DNA of 64,000 nucleotides. Source: VAXT01 sp963698015. Its GTDB lineage: Bacteria; Actinomycetota; Thermoleophilia; Gaiellales; Gaiellaceae. Made by a program: the position numbers and the translations under genes. The DNA lies in the NCBI GenBank assembly GCA_963698015.1, contig OY969109.1:1240001-1304000 (forward strand), given 5' to 3'. Each line of letters begins with the position of its first letter. Position 1 is the stretch's first letter. Shown here piece after piece: positions 23,816 to 32,801 of the stretch. The notes below the pieces were generated by a model that saw only the letters and a list, made by a program, of their open reading frames with translations, ran no database searches and was not told the origin of the DNA.

Positions 23816-26800
23816 GCGACCGCCGCTTGGCCGAGTCCGTCAGCTTTCCGTTGAGGTAGCTGACGACTGCCCGCTGCCTCATCGGCTTGCCGAAGAAGAA
23901 CCCTTGCCCCAGCTCGCAGCCGAGCGCACGGAGCGCCACGATTTGCTCGGGCCGCTCGATTCCTTCGGCGATCACCTGGAGCTTCAAGCTCTTGCCTAGG
24001 GCGATGATCGCCGCGGCGAGCTTCGAGTCCTCGTGCTTCGGCGAGAGGAACGAACGGTCCATCTTGATCACGTCGACCGGGAAGCGACTCAGATAGGAGA
24101 GTGACGAGTATCCGGTCCCGAAGTCGTCCATCGCCACGAGAACCCCGATCGACTTCAGGTCGCCCAGGCGCTGAACGGCCAGATCGGTGTCCACCATCAT
24201 CGCCGTCTCGGTGATTTCGAGGACGAGAGCGGAAGGCGGAAGACCGCTCTCCTCCAATGCCTCCCGCACGTCGTCGACGATCGTCTCCGACTGCATCTGC
24301 TTCGCAGAGAGGTTGACGCTCATCGTCAGAGGCTCCGGAAGAGGGAAACGCTCGTGCAGGCGAACACCCTGCCGGCAGGCCTCCGCAAGGACCCAGCGAC
24401 CGACGGAGATGATCAGATCGGTCTCCTCGGCGAGGGGGATGAACTGCTGCGGTTGGATCACCCCACGCGTGGGATGCATCCAGCGGATCAGCGCCTCGAA
24501 GCCGTAGTCGACGCCCTTGCCGAGTTGAACCACCGGCTGGTAGCGAAGCTCGAGCTGGTCGAGCTCGAGCGCGCGCTGCAGCTCCGCCTGGAGCTCGAGG
24601 CGCTCGACGACCCGCTCGTGCATGGCGGGCTCGAAGACGCGGTAGCTGCCTTTTCGTTCCCGCTTGGCCATGTACATGGCGACGTCTGCGTTCCGCAGCA
24701 GCTCCTCGGCGTCCGTCGACCCGAACGTGCCTCCCGCCAGACAGATACCGAGGCTGGCACGCGGATAGACCGCCTTTCCGCCGACGTCGTAACGAGACTC
24801 GAGGCCGCCGAGGATGCGTTCGGCGATGTTCGCGGCCTCCGTCGGATCGATGACCTCGTCGAGCAGGACCGCGAACTCGTCTCCCCCGAAGCGCGCAACC
24901 GTGTCGGCCGGGCGCACGAGGTCCTGGAGCCGTCGAGCGACCTCCTTGAGGACGTCGTCGCCGGCCGCATGGCCGAGGCTGTCGTTGACGGTCTTGAAGT
25001 CGTCGAGGTCGATGAAGACGACGCCGATCGAAGGGCCACCGCGGCTCGACCGCTTGATCGAATGCTGGACACGGTCGGCGAAGAGAGCGCGGTTCGCGAG
25101 CTCGGTCACGGGATCGTGGAATGCCTGGTGCGCGAGCTGTTCCTCGAACGCCTTGCGCTCGCTGACGTCCCGTCCGTTCAAGACGATGCCGCGGACATGC
25201 TCGTCCTCGAGCAGGTCCGTGTGCTGCACCTCGAACTGGAGCCAAGTTCCGTCTCGATGCTTGAGCGAACACTCGATGACGTGGGTCTCGGAGCCCCCGC
25301 CTACGTACGCCTCGCCGACCCCGGAGAGGATCTGGGTGAGCCGCGGCCGGTCAGACGGGCTCAGTAGATCGGCGAAGTCACGGCCCTCGATCTCGTCGGC
25401 GCGATACCCGAGCACGCGCTGGACGGAGGGACTCTGGTAGGTAACCATCCCCTGTGAGTCGAGGACGGTGATGAGGTCGCTCGAATGGGCGACCAGCGAG
25501 CGGAAGCGAGCCTCGCTCTGACGTCGGTGCAGGTCCTCTGCCAGCGAGGCGCCCTCGACGGCGAGCGAGACCTGTGAGGCGAGCGCGACGAGGGAGTCGA
25601 CGAGCTCCCGCGACAGAACGTCCGGGGATGACAGGATCAGGAGGCCCCGACCCTCGTCACGCGCCGAAAGGGCCAGCAAGAGAACACGTCCGCGCTCGAG
25701 GAGCCGGAGCTCGCTTCGCACCTCCTCTGACAGGCTCGCAAGCGCGACCTGCTCGGTTCCTGGGGCCGATTCGCGAAGCCATGCGTTCGTCGTCTTCGAC
25801 AGCTCCCATTCTCCGGCCCACTCGGACGAAGCGGCTACGACAGCGCCGCCTTCGCGCCGAAGCACGAGGCGGACGGCTACGCGGTCACCCACGAGCGCCC
25901 GGACGGCCGAGATGGCCGCTTCGTTGACCTGCTCGCCGCCGCCTGCCGCGACGAGCTCGACCCCCGCGGCCCGCAGCGCCAGCTCGCGGGCAGTCGTCCG
26001 CACCTCTTGACGAACCAGGCCCGCCATGCGTGTGACGACGAGCAGGAACAGGAGCGCGGAGGCGACGATCAGGACCAGCCGGTCCGGATCGCCTAGCGAC
26101 TGGTAGAAGCGGATGCCGGGTGCGATCAGACAGGCTCCAGCAAGCAGACCGAGCCGGGCGGGAGTAAGCCTGGTGCGCGATTCGAGTGCGGGCTCCTCGA
26201 GCGTGCGCATCGATGGGTGGAGCGCCGCCGCTCCCCACAAGAGGTAATACGCGATCCAGCCGACGTCGTACACGAGCTGGTGGTGGTAGGTGTCCGTGAG
26301 GAGCGCGAGCGCATACGCTGAGTCGACCGCGAGGAGCGAGACGATGCTGGCGGCGAGGAGGTAGAAGGCCGGCGCGCGCTTGCCCGTGTCGACCGCGAGG
26401 CGCAGGGCAGCGGCTAGGAGGAGGATGTCCCCGAGGGGGTAAGCGACCGACACCATCTTCTCGGGCGTCGTGAGCCCGGAGAGGTGAATGTTCGGTGCGA
26501 CGAGGAAGACCCACGAGAGGAGGCTGATTCCGACCGTGAGGATGAGCGAGTCGATCACGGCCGCCCGGTCGCCCTGCGGGTTGCGCCGTCTCACGAGAAC
26601 GAGGAGCCCGGCGACGAGCGCTGGGTAGACGGTCAGGTAAATGGCATCGCCGAATGACGGAAACTCGACGTCCGCTCCGGTGAGCTTCGGATAGCTGTAC
26701 GTGTAGAGGTCGCCGGCGAAGAAGAGGAACTGGCCGACGATGAACAGCAGCCAGGCAGCGCGGGCCCTCGGACGGTGGAGATAGATACCGACGGCGATCG

Positions 26801-26963
26801 CGAGCGACGAGGAGAGCCCGAGAAGATTGATCAGCGGGCCGTTCGCCTTCAGCGGCGGCACCCAGAGGTACGCAGCAGTCAGCAGGGCGCCTGCCGCGAG
26901 GTAGATCGCCCAGACGTGCCCGCGCCAGTCGAGAGGCCTGTCGAGACGTCGCGGTCGGCTCAT
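23805..26963 (-). CDS. Membrane receptor with ~10 TM, GAF, PAS, GGDEF and EAL domains (c-di-GMP turnover)
   Basis: 1052 aa. Residues ~12-310 hold about ten hydrophobic helices without long loops, forming a membrane sensory module. They are followed by a degenerate GAF (~330-475), a PAS ('HSSDLITVLDSQGMVTYQSPSVQRVLGY'), an intact GGDEF ('ARFGGDEFAVLLDEV') and an intact EAL ('YGFEALIRWMHP', 'DDFGTGYSSLSYLSRFPVDVIKMD'). Both synthesis and hydrolysis of c-di-GMP are thus possible. ATG 26963 overlaps the stop of the upstream synthase gene (ATGA), and its own end overlaps the MFS start. The open frame further upstream is only overlap with the synthase. Confidence 0.92.
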   Translation of the reverse strand: MSRPRRLDRPLDWRGHVWAIYLAAGALLTAAYLWVPPLKANGPLINLLGLSSSLAIAVGIYLHRPRARAAWLLFIVGQFLFFAGDLYTYSYPKLTGADVEFPSFGDAIYLTVYPALVAGLLVLVRRRNPQGDRAAVIDSLILTVGISLLSWVFLVAPNIHLSGLTTPEKMVSVAYPLGDILLLAAALRLAVDTGKRAPAFYLLAASIVSLLAVDSAYALALLTDTYHHQLVYDVGWIAYYLLWGAAALHPSMRTLEEPALESRTRLTPARLGLLAGACLIAPGIRFYQSLGDPDRLVLIVASALLFLLVVTRMAGLVRQEVRTTARELALRAAGVELVAAGGGEQVNEAAISAVRALVGDRVAVRLVLRREGGAVVAASSEWAGEWELSKTTNAWLRESAPGTEQVALASLSEEVRSELRLLERGRVLLLALSARDEGRGLLILSSPDVLSRELVDSLVALASQVSLAVEGASLAEDLHRRQSEARFRSLVAHSSDLITVLDSQGMVTYQSPSVQRVLGYRADEIEGRDFADLLSPSDRPRLTQILSGVGEAYVGGGSETHVIECSLKHRDGTWLQFEVQHTDLLEDEHVRGIVLNGRDVSERKAFEEQLAHQAFHDPVTELANRALFADRVQHSIKRSSRGGPSIGVVFIDLDDFKTVNDSLGHAAGDDVLKEVARRLQDLVRPADTVARFGGDEFAVLLDEVIDPTEAANIAERILGGLESRYDVGGKAVYPRASLGICLAGGTFGSTDAEELLRNADVAMYMAKRERKGSYRVFEPAMHERVVERLELQAELQRALELDQLELRYQPVVQLGKGVDYGFEALIRWMHPTRGVIQPQQFIPLAEETDLIISVGRWVLAEACRQGVRLHERFPLPEPLTMSVNLSAKQMQSETIVDDVREALEESGLPPSALVLEITETAMMVDTDLAVQRLGDLKSIGVLVAMDDFGTGYSSLSYLSRFPVDVIKMDRSFLSPKHEDSKLAAAIIALGKSLKLQVIAEGIERPEQIVALRALGCELGQGFFFGKPMRQRAVVSYLNGKLTDSAKRRSRAA

Positions 26964-28345
26964 GCCGCGTGCTGTGCCCGGGTGCTGGGCCGCAGGTCGA
27001 AGGCGTTGGCGAGCTTGCCGAGTACGTGCACGAGCTGCTCGATCTCGCCCTGCGAGTTGGCGGCGGTGATCTGAATCCGGAAACCGACCTCGTTCTTGGG
27101 CACCAGGGGATACGCGGCGAGCGTGACGTAGATGCCGTTCTCGAAGAGGAATCGCCCCGCTGCGTCGATGTCCTCGTGCCTGGCCAGCGGGACCTCGATG
27201 ATCGGGAACCCGGAGCGATTCGGAGTGTGGACTCCGAGGCGTTCCAGGCACTGGAGCACCTGATCCGTTTTGCCCCAGAGGTCGGTTCGGATCGAGTCGC
27301 CTCGGGCCTCGTTGACGTCCAGGCCGCTTAGCACGGTGGCGAGCGAGGCGACCGGAGACGGCCCCGAATAGAGGTAGGGCGGCGCGGCCGTCTTGAGCAG
27401 TTCCTTGAGCTCGGTCGGGCAGGCTACGAATGCCGCGAGTGACGAGTACGACTTGGAGAAGCCGGCAACGAGGACGATCCCGTCGTACGACTCGCGGCAG
27501 TAGCGGACGACGCTGTTCCCGCGAACGCCATAAGGGCTCGCTTCGTCCGGCGCACGCTCGCCGATGACGCCGAACCCATGAGCGTCGTCGACATACAGCA
27601 GAGCGTCGTAGTAGCGGGCGAGGCGTGCGAACTCGCTCAGGTCGGGCGCGTTTCCGGTCATGCTGTTCACGCCGTCCATGCAGATGAGCCGGGTCGACGA
27701 CCGATCCTGCCGCAACAGTCGCTCGAGATCGTCTGGATCCTCGAAACGGAAACGCTTGACCTTCGCCCCACGGGCGGCCGCGAACTGGCAGCCGTCATAG
27801 ATCGTCTTGTGCGCGCGGTTGTCGACGAAGATCGTTCCGTCCCCCGCGAGGACCGGGATCACTGAGAGGTGAATCAGGGTGATGGTGGGGATGACGAGCG
27901 CGTCCTCGCAGCCGAGGAGCTCGACCAGGCGCTCCTCGATTTGCGGGTAGAGCACGGGGCTGCCGAGCATGCGCGACCAGCTCGGATGCGTCCCCCACTG
28001 CTCGAGATACCCGGGGACGGAAGCGATGATCTCGGGTTCGAGGTCGAACCCGAGGTAGTTGCACGAGGCAAAGTCGGCCAGCCACTGGTCCCCGATGCGA
28101 ATCATCCGGCCGTCGATCTCGTCGATGACGGCGTCCGTCATCGGGTTGGACCGCTCGAGCTCGGCCAGCTCGCTGCAGGCGGCGAGCCAGCGATCGATCC
28201 ATCGAGGGGACGCGGTCGGCGCCCAGGGTCCGTCCGGGCGGTAGGGCCTCATCCGCTCCTCACCAAGCTGCGAGGCGAGCGCCGCTGATCGCGTCGCCGC
28301 ATTCTCGCCGGGATCTGGCAGGGTCTTGCTCTTCCTTCGAATCAC
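26960..28345 (-). CDS. Alpha-oxoamine synthase-like PLP enzyme (AONS/CqsA fold)
   Basis: 461 aa. Fold-type I enzyme of the 8-amino-7-oxononanoate/KBL/CqsA/serine palmitoyltransferase group. 'FASCNYLGFDLEPEI' is the N-terminal signature, 'LLYVDDAHGFGVIGERAPDE' holds the PLP-ring Asp and His, and 'LVAGFSKSYSSLAAFVA' the Schiff-base Lys. The first ~75 residues are an extension rich in Arg and Trp. The family condenses an amino acid with an acyl-CoA and loses CO2. No biotin genes lie nearby; instead it heads an overlapping operon with a c-di-GMP receptor and an exporter, which favours a signal or lipid product. GTG start with GAGGAG upstream. Confidence 0.85.
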   Translation of the reverse strand: MIRRKSKTLPDPGENAATRSAALASQLGEERMRPYRPDGPWAPTASPRWIDRWLAACSELAELERSNPMTDAVIDEIDGRMIRIGDQWLADFASCNYLGFDLEPEIIASVPGYLEQWGTHPSWSRMLGSPVLYPQIEERLVELLGCEDALVIPTITLIHLSVIPVLAGDGTIFVDNRAHKTIYDGCQFAAARGAKVKRFRFEDPDDLERLLRQDRSSTRLICMDGVNSMTGNAPDLSEFARLARYYDALLYVDDAHGFGVIGERAPDEASPYGVRGNSVVRYCRESYDGIVLVAGFSKSYSSLAAFVACPTELKELLKTAAPPYLYSGPSPVASLATVLSGLDVNEARGDSIRTDLWGKTDQVLQCLERLGVHTPNRSGFPIIEVPLARHEDIDAAGRFLFENGIYVTLAAYPLVPKNEVGFRIQITAANSQGEIEQLVHVLGKLANAFDLRPSTRAQHAA

Positions 28346-28460
28346 GCACGCTCCTCAACATCGAGGCACCGCAGGGCGCCGTTCAAACAGACGGTAGTTC
28401 GCGGTTTGGCGCGCGTGCTTCCCTCAAAAGGGGGAACGGCCAGCTCGTCCCGCTCGGCTG

Positions 28461-28466
28461 TAACTT
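28461..28466 (+). promoter_or_regulatory. -10 box of leaderless promoter for YcaQ-like copy 2
   Basis: TAACTT ends 7 nt before ATG 28474. The box supports this ATG over the in-frame TTG at 28465. Confidence 0.55.
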
Positions 28467-28473
28467 GCCGAAC

Positions 28474-29664
28474 ATGCGGTCGATCTCGTTCGCCGAGCTT
28501 CGGCGGCTCGTCGTCACGGCTCAGGACTACGTGGGGCGCATCCGCCGGGCGGGAGCCGACGACGTAGAAGCCGCGATCAGGCACGCGTCGTGCATCCAGC
28601 TCGACACGGTCACGGCCGTCGAGCGCAGCCACCGGATCGCGATTGCGAGCCGCGCAGGCGTCTATCCGCGGGACACCGTCTCCGAGCTCCTGAGCGAGGG
28701 GCGGATCGTCGAGAACTGGGTCCACGCACTGTGCGTGATGCCGGCCGAGGACTGGCCGCTCTACGGCTGGGTTCGCGAACGCATGCACGACGGGGTTCCG
28801 TGGCACGGCGACGTCCGCGAGCGCTACCCCGGGCTGGCCGAGCGTGTGCTCGACGAGATCCGCGAGCGCGGGGCGCTGGGGTCGAAGGACTTCGCCGGTA
28901 AGGCCGATCCAGCGCCGCACAGGGCGGGGACGTCGTCGGAGGCGATGTGGAGTTGGAAGCCCGCGAAGCAGATGCTCGACGCGCTGTTCGCGTCCGGAGA
29001 GCTGGTGATCGCGGGCCGAGTGAACTTCCAGCGGCGCTACGACCTGCCGGAGCGCGTGCTTCCACGCACGGTGCTGGAGGCGCCCGTGCCGTCGGAGGAG
29101 GAGGCGGTGAAGACGCTGATCGTGAAGGCCGTCCGGGCCCGCGGCGCGCTGAGCGAGTTCGCGATCGCCGAGCACGTGCGGCCGATCTGGGGCTACCTGG
29201 GCGGCGCAAAGGCCGCGGTGCCGTACGTCGACTCGCTCGTCGCCGAAGGGAAGCTCGAGCGGCTCGCGGTCGAGGACGGCAAGGCGCCGGTCGTCGTCGA
29301 AGCCGGGGTCGAGCTCGACCGTCCGCGGCCCAGCGCCGCCGTCCTCCTGTCGCCCTTCGACAACCTGCTCTGGGGCTACCAGTACGCGACGCGCATCCTC
29401 GGTTTCGAGCACGTGATCGAGCTCTATAAGCCGGCGCCCCAGCGCCGCTACGGCTACTACGTGCTCCCGTTCCTTTGGCGCGACCGGATCGTCGGGCGGG
29501 CCGACCTGAAGTCGGAGCGGAAGGAGGGCGCGCTCGTCGTCAAGGCGTTCCATCTGGAGCCGGGAGTCCGCCGCTCGAAGGCGCTCGACGACGCGTTCGA
29601 GCGGGCCCTCGACCGGGTCCGGCGAGTCGCCGGCCTGGAGCGCGTGACGAGGGCCGACCGCTAG
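28474..29664 (+). CDS. YcaQ/AlkZ-like winged-helix DNA glycosylase (HTH_42), copy 2
   Basis: 396 aa, near the length of E. coli YcaQ. The catalytic Q-hydrophobic-D motif is Gln42-Leu43-Asp44 ('CIQLDTVTAVERSHR'). The remainder follows the family: 'MWSWKPAKQMLDALFASGELVIAGRVNFQRRYDLPERVLP' and 'LLSPFDNLLWGYQYATRILGFEHVIELYKPAPQRRYGYYVLPFL'. Predicted to unhook interstrand DNA crosslinks. It is much closer to YcaQ than copy 1 and diverges from the synthase operon across a ~130-bp gap. Confidence 0.9.
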   Translation: MRSISFAELRRLVVTAQDYVGRIRRAGADDVEAAIRHASCIQLDTVTAVERSHRIAIASRAGVYPRDTVSELLSEGRIVENWVHALCVMPAEDWPLYGWVRERMHDGVPWHGDVRERYPGLAERVLDEIRERGALGSKDFAGKADPAPHRAGTSSEAMWSWKPAKQMLDALFASGELVIAGRVNFQRRYDLPERVLPRTVLEAPVPSEEEAVKTLIVKAVRARGALSEFAIAEHVRPIWGYLGGAKAAVPYVDSLVAEGKLERLAVEDGKAPVVVEAGVELDRPRPSAAVLLSPFDNLLWGYQYATRILGFEHVIELYKPAPQRRYGYYVLPFLWRDRIVGRADLKSERKEGALVVKAFHLEPGVRRSKALDDAFERALDRVRRVAGLERVTRADR

Positions 29665-29667
29665 CGT
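29662..29667 (+). promoter_or_regulatory. -10 box of leaderless promoter for the ABC operon
   Basis: TAGCGT overlaps the stop codon of the YcaQ-like gene and ends 6 nt before GTG 29674. Confidence 0.45.
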
Positions 29668-29673
29668 AGAAGC

Positions 29674-30648
29674 GTGCCGGCCGATCCAGCCGTCGAGACC
29701 AGCCGCCTGCACAAGAGGTACGGCGACGTCCAGGCCCTACGCGGCGTCGATCTACGCGTCGCGACGGGCAGCGTCTTCGGCCTGCTCGGCCCGAACGGCG
29801 CCGGCAAGACGACAGCGGTGCGGATCCTGACCACGCTGCTCGCCCCCGACGAGGGCTCGGCGCGCGTCGCGGGCTTCGACGTCGTCCGCGACGCGGCGAA
29901 GGTGCGCCAGCACATCGGCCTGGCGGGCCAGTACGCGGCGGTCGACGAGAACCTGACCGGCTTCGAGAACCTCGAGATGGTCGGTCGCCTCTACCACCTC
30001 GGGCGCGGTCCCTCGCGCGAGCGGGCGCGAGAGCTCCTGTCCTCCTTCGACCTGGCCGAGGCCGGCGACCGCCTCGTCCGCACGTACTCGGGTGGGATGC
30101 GCCGCCGGCTCGACCTCGCGGCCGCGCTCGTCGCCAGACCGCCGGTCCTCTTCCTCGACGAGCCGACGACGGGGCTCGACATCCGCAGCCGGATCGGGCT
30201 CTGGGATGCGATCGAGGCGCTCGTCTCGGAGGGGACGACCGTGCTCCTCACCACGCAGTACCTGGACGAGGCCGACCGCCTCGCCGACCGGATCGCCGTC
30301 ATCGACCACGGCGTCGTGATCGCCGAGGGGACGCCCGACGAGCTGAAGACCCAGGTCGGCGGCGAGCGGCTCGAGATCCACCTCTGCGACCGGCAGCGCG
30401 GCGAGGAGGCCGTCGTCGCTCTGGCCTCGATCGCCAGCGACCGCCCGTTCCTCGAGGACGGGACGGTCCGCGTTCCCGTCACCGAGCGGCGCGGGACGAT
30501 CGCCGATGCCGTCCGCCGCCTCGACGAGGCCGGGATCGCGATCGACGACATCTCGGTCACCACGCCGACCCTCGACGACGTCTTCCTGACCCTGACCGGG
30601 CGCGCTGTCGAGCAGGAGACCGAGGAAGCGGAGGCGCAGTCCAGGTGA
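29674..30648 (+). CDS. ABC transporter ATP-binding protein, DrrA family
   Basis: 324 aa. Walker A 'LLGPNGAGKTTAVR', signature 'YSGGMRRRLDLAAALV', Walker B 'VLFLDEPTTGLD' and the switch region 'TTVLLTTQYLDEADRLADRIAVIDHG' are intact. The DrrA-type C-terminal domain ends 'TPTLDDVFLTLTGRAVE'. It powers a drug/antibiotic or lipid exporter together with the permease that follows (GTGA overlap). Cytoplasmic, membrane-associated. Confidence 0.95.
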   Translation: MPADPAVETSRLHKRYGDVQALRGVDLRVATGSVFGLLGPNGAGKTTAVRILTTLLAPDEGSARVAGFDVVRDAAKVRQHIGLAGQYAAVDENLTGFENLEMVGRLYHLGRGPSRERARELLSSFDLAEAGDRLVRTYSGGMRRRLDLAAALVARPPVLFLDEPTTGLDIRSRIGLWDAIEALVSEGTTVLLTTQYLDEADRLADRIAVIDHGVVIAEGTPDELKTQVGGERLEIHLCDRQRGEEAVVALASIASDRPFLEDGTVRVPVTERRGTIADAVRRLDEAGIAIDDISVTTPTLDDVFLTLTGRAVEQETEEAEAQSR

Positions 30649-31418
30649 CCGCGCTTCGCTACGGGATCTCGGACACGCTCGTCCTCGCGAGGCGCAGCCT
30701 CCTGCGCATCCCGCGCCAGCCGGACCTGCTCGTCGGCTTCACGGTCCAGCCGATCCTGTTCGTGCTGCTCTTCGTCTACGTCTTCGGCGGCGCGATCCAG
30801 ACGCCGGGCTTCGACTACGTCGACTTCCTGATGCCCGGGATCATCGTCCAGTCGATCTGCTTCGGCGGCTTCGTGACTGCGCTCGGGCTCTCGGACGACC
30901 TCAAGAAGGGGCTCATGGACCGCTTCCGCTCGCTGCCGATGACCCGCTCCGCGCTTCTGACCGGCCGTACGCTCGGCGACGTCGTCACGAACGTTTTCCA
31001 GCTGATCGTGATGCTCGTGGTCGGACTGCTCGTCGGCTTCAACTTCTCGGGCAGCGTCGGTGAGGTGATCGCGGGGATCGCGCTGTGCCTGCTCATCGGC
31101 TATGCCTTCTCGTGGGTGTTCGCGTTCATCGGGCTCACGGCATCGTCGCCCGAGGCCGCGAACGCATACGGGTTCACGATCCTCTTCCCGCTCACGTTCG
31201 TCTCCTCCGCATTCGTTCCGGTCGCTTCGATGCCGAGCTGGCTCCAGCCGATCGCGGAGCACAACCCGTTCACGTACATGGTCAACGCGGTCCGCGCGCT
31301 CTTCCTCGGGATCCCGGCCGGGAGCGACGTCTGGCTGGCGCTGCTCTGGACGATCGCGATCATCGTCGTGTTCGCGCCGCTCTCGGCGTGGCGCTACCGG
31401 CGGGTCGTTGCCCGGTAA
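30645..31418 (+). CDS. ABC-2 type permease, DrrB family
   Basis: 257 aa with six membrane helices. 'VGFTVQPILFVLLFVYVFGGAIQTPGFDYVDFLMPGIIVQSICFGG' and 'MDRFRSLPMTRSALLTGRTLGD' are standard DrrB/ABC-2 motifs, as is 'FTYMVNAVRALFLGIPAGSDVWLALLW'. It forms the channel of the exporter with the preceding ATPase. Start GTG 30645 overlaps the ATPase stop. Confidence 0.94.
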   Translation: MTALRYGISDTLVLARRSLLRIPRQPDLLVGFTVQPILFVLLFVYVFGGAIQTPGFDYVDFLMPGIIVQSICFGGFVTALGLSDDLKKGLMDRFRSLPMTRSALLTGRTLGDVVTNVFQLIVMLVVGLLVGFNFSGSVGEVIAGIALCLLIGYAFSWVFAFIGLTASSPEAANAYGFTILFPLTFVSSAFVPVASMPSWLQPIAEHNPFTYMVNAVRALFLGIPAGSDVWLALLWTIAIIVVFAPLSAWRYRRVVAR

Positions 31419-31911
31419 CGCTCCGTCCATCCGCCGGCTGACCGCGGAGGACGCGGGCGAGCTGGCGGCGCTCCTGGTCGAGAACCGCGCGTTCCTCGCT
31501 CCTTTCGAGCCCGACCGCGACGAACGCTTCTACACCGTCGAGGGCCAGCGAGAACGGCTCGAGAGAGAGGACAAGCACGAGTTCGCGATCCTCGACGGAG
31601 GGCGGATCGCCGGGACCGTGTCGCTCTCGAATGTCGTGCACGGCCACCACGACAGCGCCAACCTCGGCTACTGGGTCGCCGAGCGGGTCAACGGCCGCGG
31701 CCTCGCGACGAGGGCCGTCGGCGAGCTGATTGGGGTCGCGTTCGGCGAGCTGGGGCTGCACCGGCTCGAGGCAGGGACGCTCGTCGACAACCTCGCGTCA
31801 CAACGCGTGCTCGAGAAGAACGGGTTCGAGTCGATCGGGATCGCGCGCGGCTACCTGCACATCGCAGGCGAGTGGCGGGACCACCTGCTGTTTCAGCTGC
31901 TCGCGGACTGA
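31408..31911 (+). CDS. GNAT acetyltransferase, RimJ/RimL type
   Basis: 167 aa. 'SIRRLTAEDAGELAALLVENRAFLAPFEPDRDERFYT' and 'NLGYWVAERVNGRGLATRAVGELIGVAFGELGLHRLEAGTLVDNLASQRVLEKNGF' are those of ribosomal-protein-alanine acetyltransferase relatives. It likely acetylates an N-terminal amine of a protein or small molecule. TTG 31408 overlaps the end of the permease gene. The stop is followed in the same frame by the relic of an MFS gene. Confidence 0.85.
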   Translation: MPGNAPSIRRLTAEDAGELAALLVENRAFLAPFEPDRDERFYTVEGQRERLEREDKHEFAILDGGRIAGTVSLSNVVHGHHDSANLGYWVAERVNGRGLATRAVGELIGVAFGELGLHRLEAGTLVDNLASQRVLEKNGFESIGIARGYLHIAGEWRDHLLFQLLAD

Positions 31912-32124
31912 GGCGCGATCCCGCCAGATCGTCTCCAGCAGCTCCTCGGCGCGGCGATCCTCACGTCGTACGCGGTCGCCGACGGCTTCCCCGACGAGCA
32001 GGCGTACACGATCGCCTTCAGCCTGAGCGCGGTCGCCGCCGCGGTCGCGAGCTGCGTGGCGATCTTCATCACGGCGCCGTTCCGCGCGAGGCGTCAGGCG
32101 ACTCCGGCCGAAGCGCTCGACTGA
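31912..32124 (+). pseudogene. Relic of an MFS exporter C-terminus
   Basis: Directly after the GNAT stop, in the same frame, about 70 codons remain open to TGA 32122-32124 without any start codon. The translation (LQQLLGAAILTSYAVADGF then a helix SLSAVAAAVASCVAIFITAPF and a basic tail RARRQATPAEALD) looks like the last helix and tail of a multidrug MFS protein. It is too short to function and has no start, so it is probably the scar of a deletion that removed the rest of the gene. Confidence 0.55.
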
Positions 32125-32125
32125 G

Positions 32126-32131
32126 TACCAT
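32126..32131 (+). promoter_or_regulatory. -10 box of leaderless promoter for the gene at 32138
   Basis: TACCAT ends 6 nt before GTG 32138. Confidence 0.5.
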
Positions 32132-32137
32132 CGCGCC

Positions 32138-32800
32138 GTGCGCGAACTTGCGTCCGGTCTCTGGCACTGGGAGGCACCGCACCCGGACTGGGAGCCGAGC
32201 GAGCCCTGGGGCGAGGCGGTCTCCTCCTATGCGATCGACGACGGCGAGCGGCTCCTGCTCTTCGATCCGCTCGGAGTCCCGGCCGAGCTCGAGGGCCTCT
32301 TTGGGGAGCGCGAGACGGCGATCGTCCTGACCGCGCCCTGGCACGAGCGCGACACGCAGAGCCTGGTGGAGCGCCACGGCCTCCCGGTGTTCTCGCCTCC
32401 GCCCGACACGCAACAGGATCTGATGGACAAGTTCGGCGTCACGGCCGAGCAGGCCGAGGGAGGCAGTCCCGACCTGACCTGGCTGCAGGAGGCGGGCAAC
32501 GGCAACTTCTACGTGGCGACCGACCAGCTGCCGTTCGCGATCGAGGTGTTCACCGGGCGCGAGCACAACGACGTCGTTCTCTGGGTGGCGAGCAGGCGGG
32601 CGGTGATCTCCGGCGATACGTTGGCCGACTTCGGGCTGGGCCTGCTGATCGTCAACGAGTGGCTCCGCGGGGGCGTGAGCCGCGAGGAAGTCGTCGAAAG
32701 ACTGCGCCCGCTGCTCGAGCTACCCGTCGAGAACGTTCTCGCGGCGCACGGCGGCCCCAAGGATCGAGCGGCTCTGGAGAGCGCCCTCGGCGAGGTCTGA
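32138..32800 (+). CDS. Degenerate MBL-fold protein
   Basis: 220 aa. The overall order resembles metallo-beta-lactamase-fold proteins ('SSYAIDDGERLLLFDPLGVPAEL', 'AIVLTAPWHERDTQSLVERHG', 'WVASRRAVISGDTLADFGLGLLIVNEWL', 'VENVLAAHGGPKDR'). The metal motif HxHxDH is reduced to 'APWHERD', so at most one metal site is likely. The final 'AAHGG' keeps a late His. Function unknown; perhaps a binding protein or a single-metal hydrolase. A winged-helix gene follows directly. Confidence 0.75.
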   Translation: MRELASGLWHWEAPHPDWEPSEPWGEAVSSYAIDDGERLLLFDPLGVPAELEGLFGERETAIVLTAPWHERDTQSLVERHGLPVFSPPPDTQQDLMDKFGVTAEQAEGGSPDLTWLQEAGNGNFYVATDQLPFAIEVFTGREHNDVVLWVASRRAVISGDTLADFGLGLLIVNEWLRGGVSREEVVERLRPLLELPVENVLAAHGGPKDRAALESALGEV

Positions 32801-32801
32801 C

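Noticed and set aside
26960..28345. Calling the synthase bioF
   Set aside because: No biotin genes nearby, a long N-terminal extension and coupling to a receptor gene; the substrate cannot be assigned from motifs alone.
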